From Thioalkalivibrio sp. (lineage in GTDB: Bacteria; Pseudomonadota; Gammaproteobacteria; Ectothiorhodospirales; Ectothiorhodospiraceae), in contig PUOZ01000289.1 of the NCBI GenBank assembly GCA_003553165.1, positions 1 through 6,914 on the forward strand: a stretch of 6,914 nucleotides of DNA, in the 5' to 3' direction. The position numbers and the translations under genes were made by a program. Shown one piece after another: positions 6,835 through 6,914 of this stretch; within the stretch, counting starts at the first letter, position 1, and each line of letters begins with the position of its first letter. The notes beneath the pieces are model-generated. The model saw nothing but the letters and a program-made list of their open reading frames with translations. It had not been told where the DNA came from and ran no database searches.

Positions 6835-6914
6835 CGGCTGCTGGTCCATCTCCTCCGACAGGTAACCTTCGGCAGGCTCCGTACGAACGGCGCCTACACT
6901 GGTGGCGAAGGGGG
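6835..6914. other. Downstream flank without a supportable gene
   Basis: No hairpin followed by a T-run, no start codon with a Shine-Dalgarno, and no RNA gene is visible in these 80 bases. TACACT at 6895-6900 could be a -10 element for a gene beyond the right edge, but no acceptable -35 lies upstream. Confidence 0.4.

Noticed and set aside
6397..6914. Minus-strand frame open from the right edge to 6397, with GGAGGAG directly before an ATG at 6849
   Set aside because: The purine run touches the ATG, so the spacing is wrong, and the product over the large gene is shadow-like. The 80-base part outside the gene is too short to judge; sequence to the right would settle whether a convergent gene enters.
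1..6914. CRISPR array, tRNA, rRNA, insertion sequence or attachment site
   Set aside because: No regularly spaced repeats, structured RNA gene, terminal inverted repeats or transposase motif was seen on either strand.

Overview
The window comes from a clearly GC-rich bacterial chromosome (G/C-dominated third codon positions, good Shine-Dalgarno sites). It looks most like a proteobacterium, possibly a gammaproteobacterium, but no taxonomic marker is present, so that is an impression. Two genes are supported, diverging from a shared spacer of about 200 bp.

Left, minus strand (1-1066): a gene that starts at 1066 and runs off the left edge without a stop, giving 355 residues in the window. Residues 1 to about 190 are an NAD(P)H:quinone oxidoreductase-like flavodoxin-fold domain. 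Residues from about 205 are the first half of a UbiA-type membrane prenyltransferase, with the first Asp-rich motif and the PPxxLxxRGLGE signature. This is a single-polypeptide fusion of two quinone-related activities.

Spacer (1067-1263): divergent Shine-Dalgarno sites, weak sigma70-like promoter candidates, and two overlapping inverted repeats. Both repeats can base-pair with the Shine-Dalgarno of the rightward gene, so they are mutually exclusive hairpins.

Right, plus strand (1264-6834): one giant gene of 1856 codons. In order it encodes an uncharacterised N-terminal region, an alpha/beta hydrolase with a Ser-Asp-His triad, a second LCAT-like alpha/beta hydrolase with its own triad, a region resembling the macro-like N-terminal domain of M17 leucyl aminopeptidases, a CHAT (caspase-like) protease domain with its His/Cys dyad, and an alpha-helical TPR-like C-terminus. 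No signal peptide or obvious transmembrane segment is seen. The architecture suggests a protease-controlled cytoplasmic lipase/esterase, plausibly a one-gene defence or stress-response effector. This is the main candidate for an undescribed system; the function is inferred.

The last 80 bases (6835-6914) hold no supportable gene or terminator. The two genes have no evident shared pathway beyond their common divergent promoter region. Long antisense frames across the large gene are taken as GC-rich shadows.
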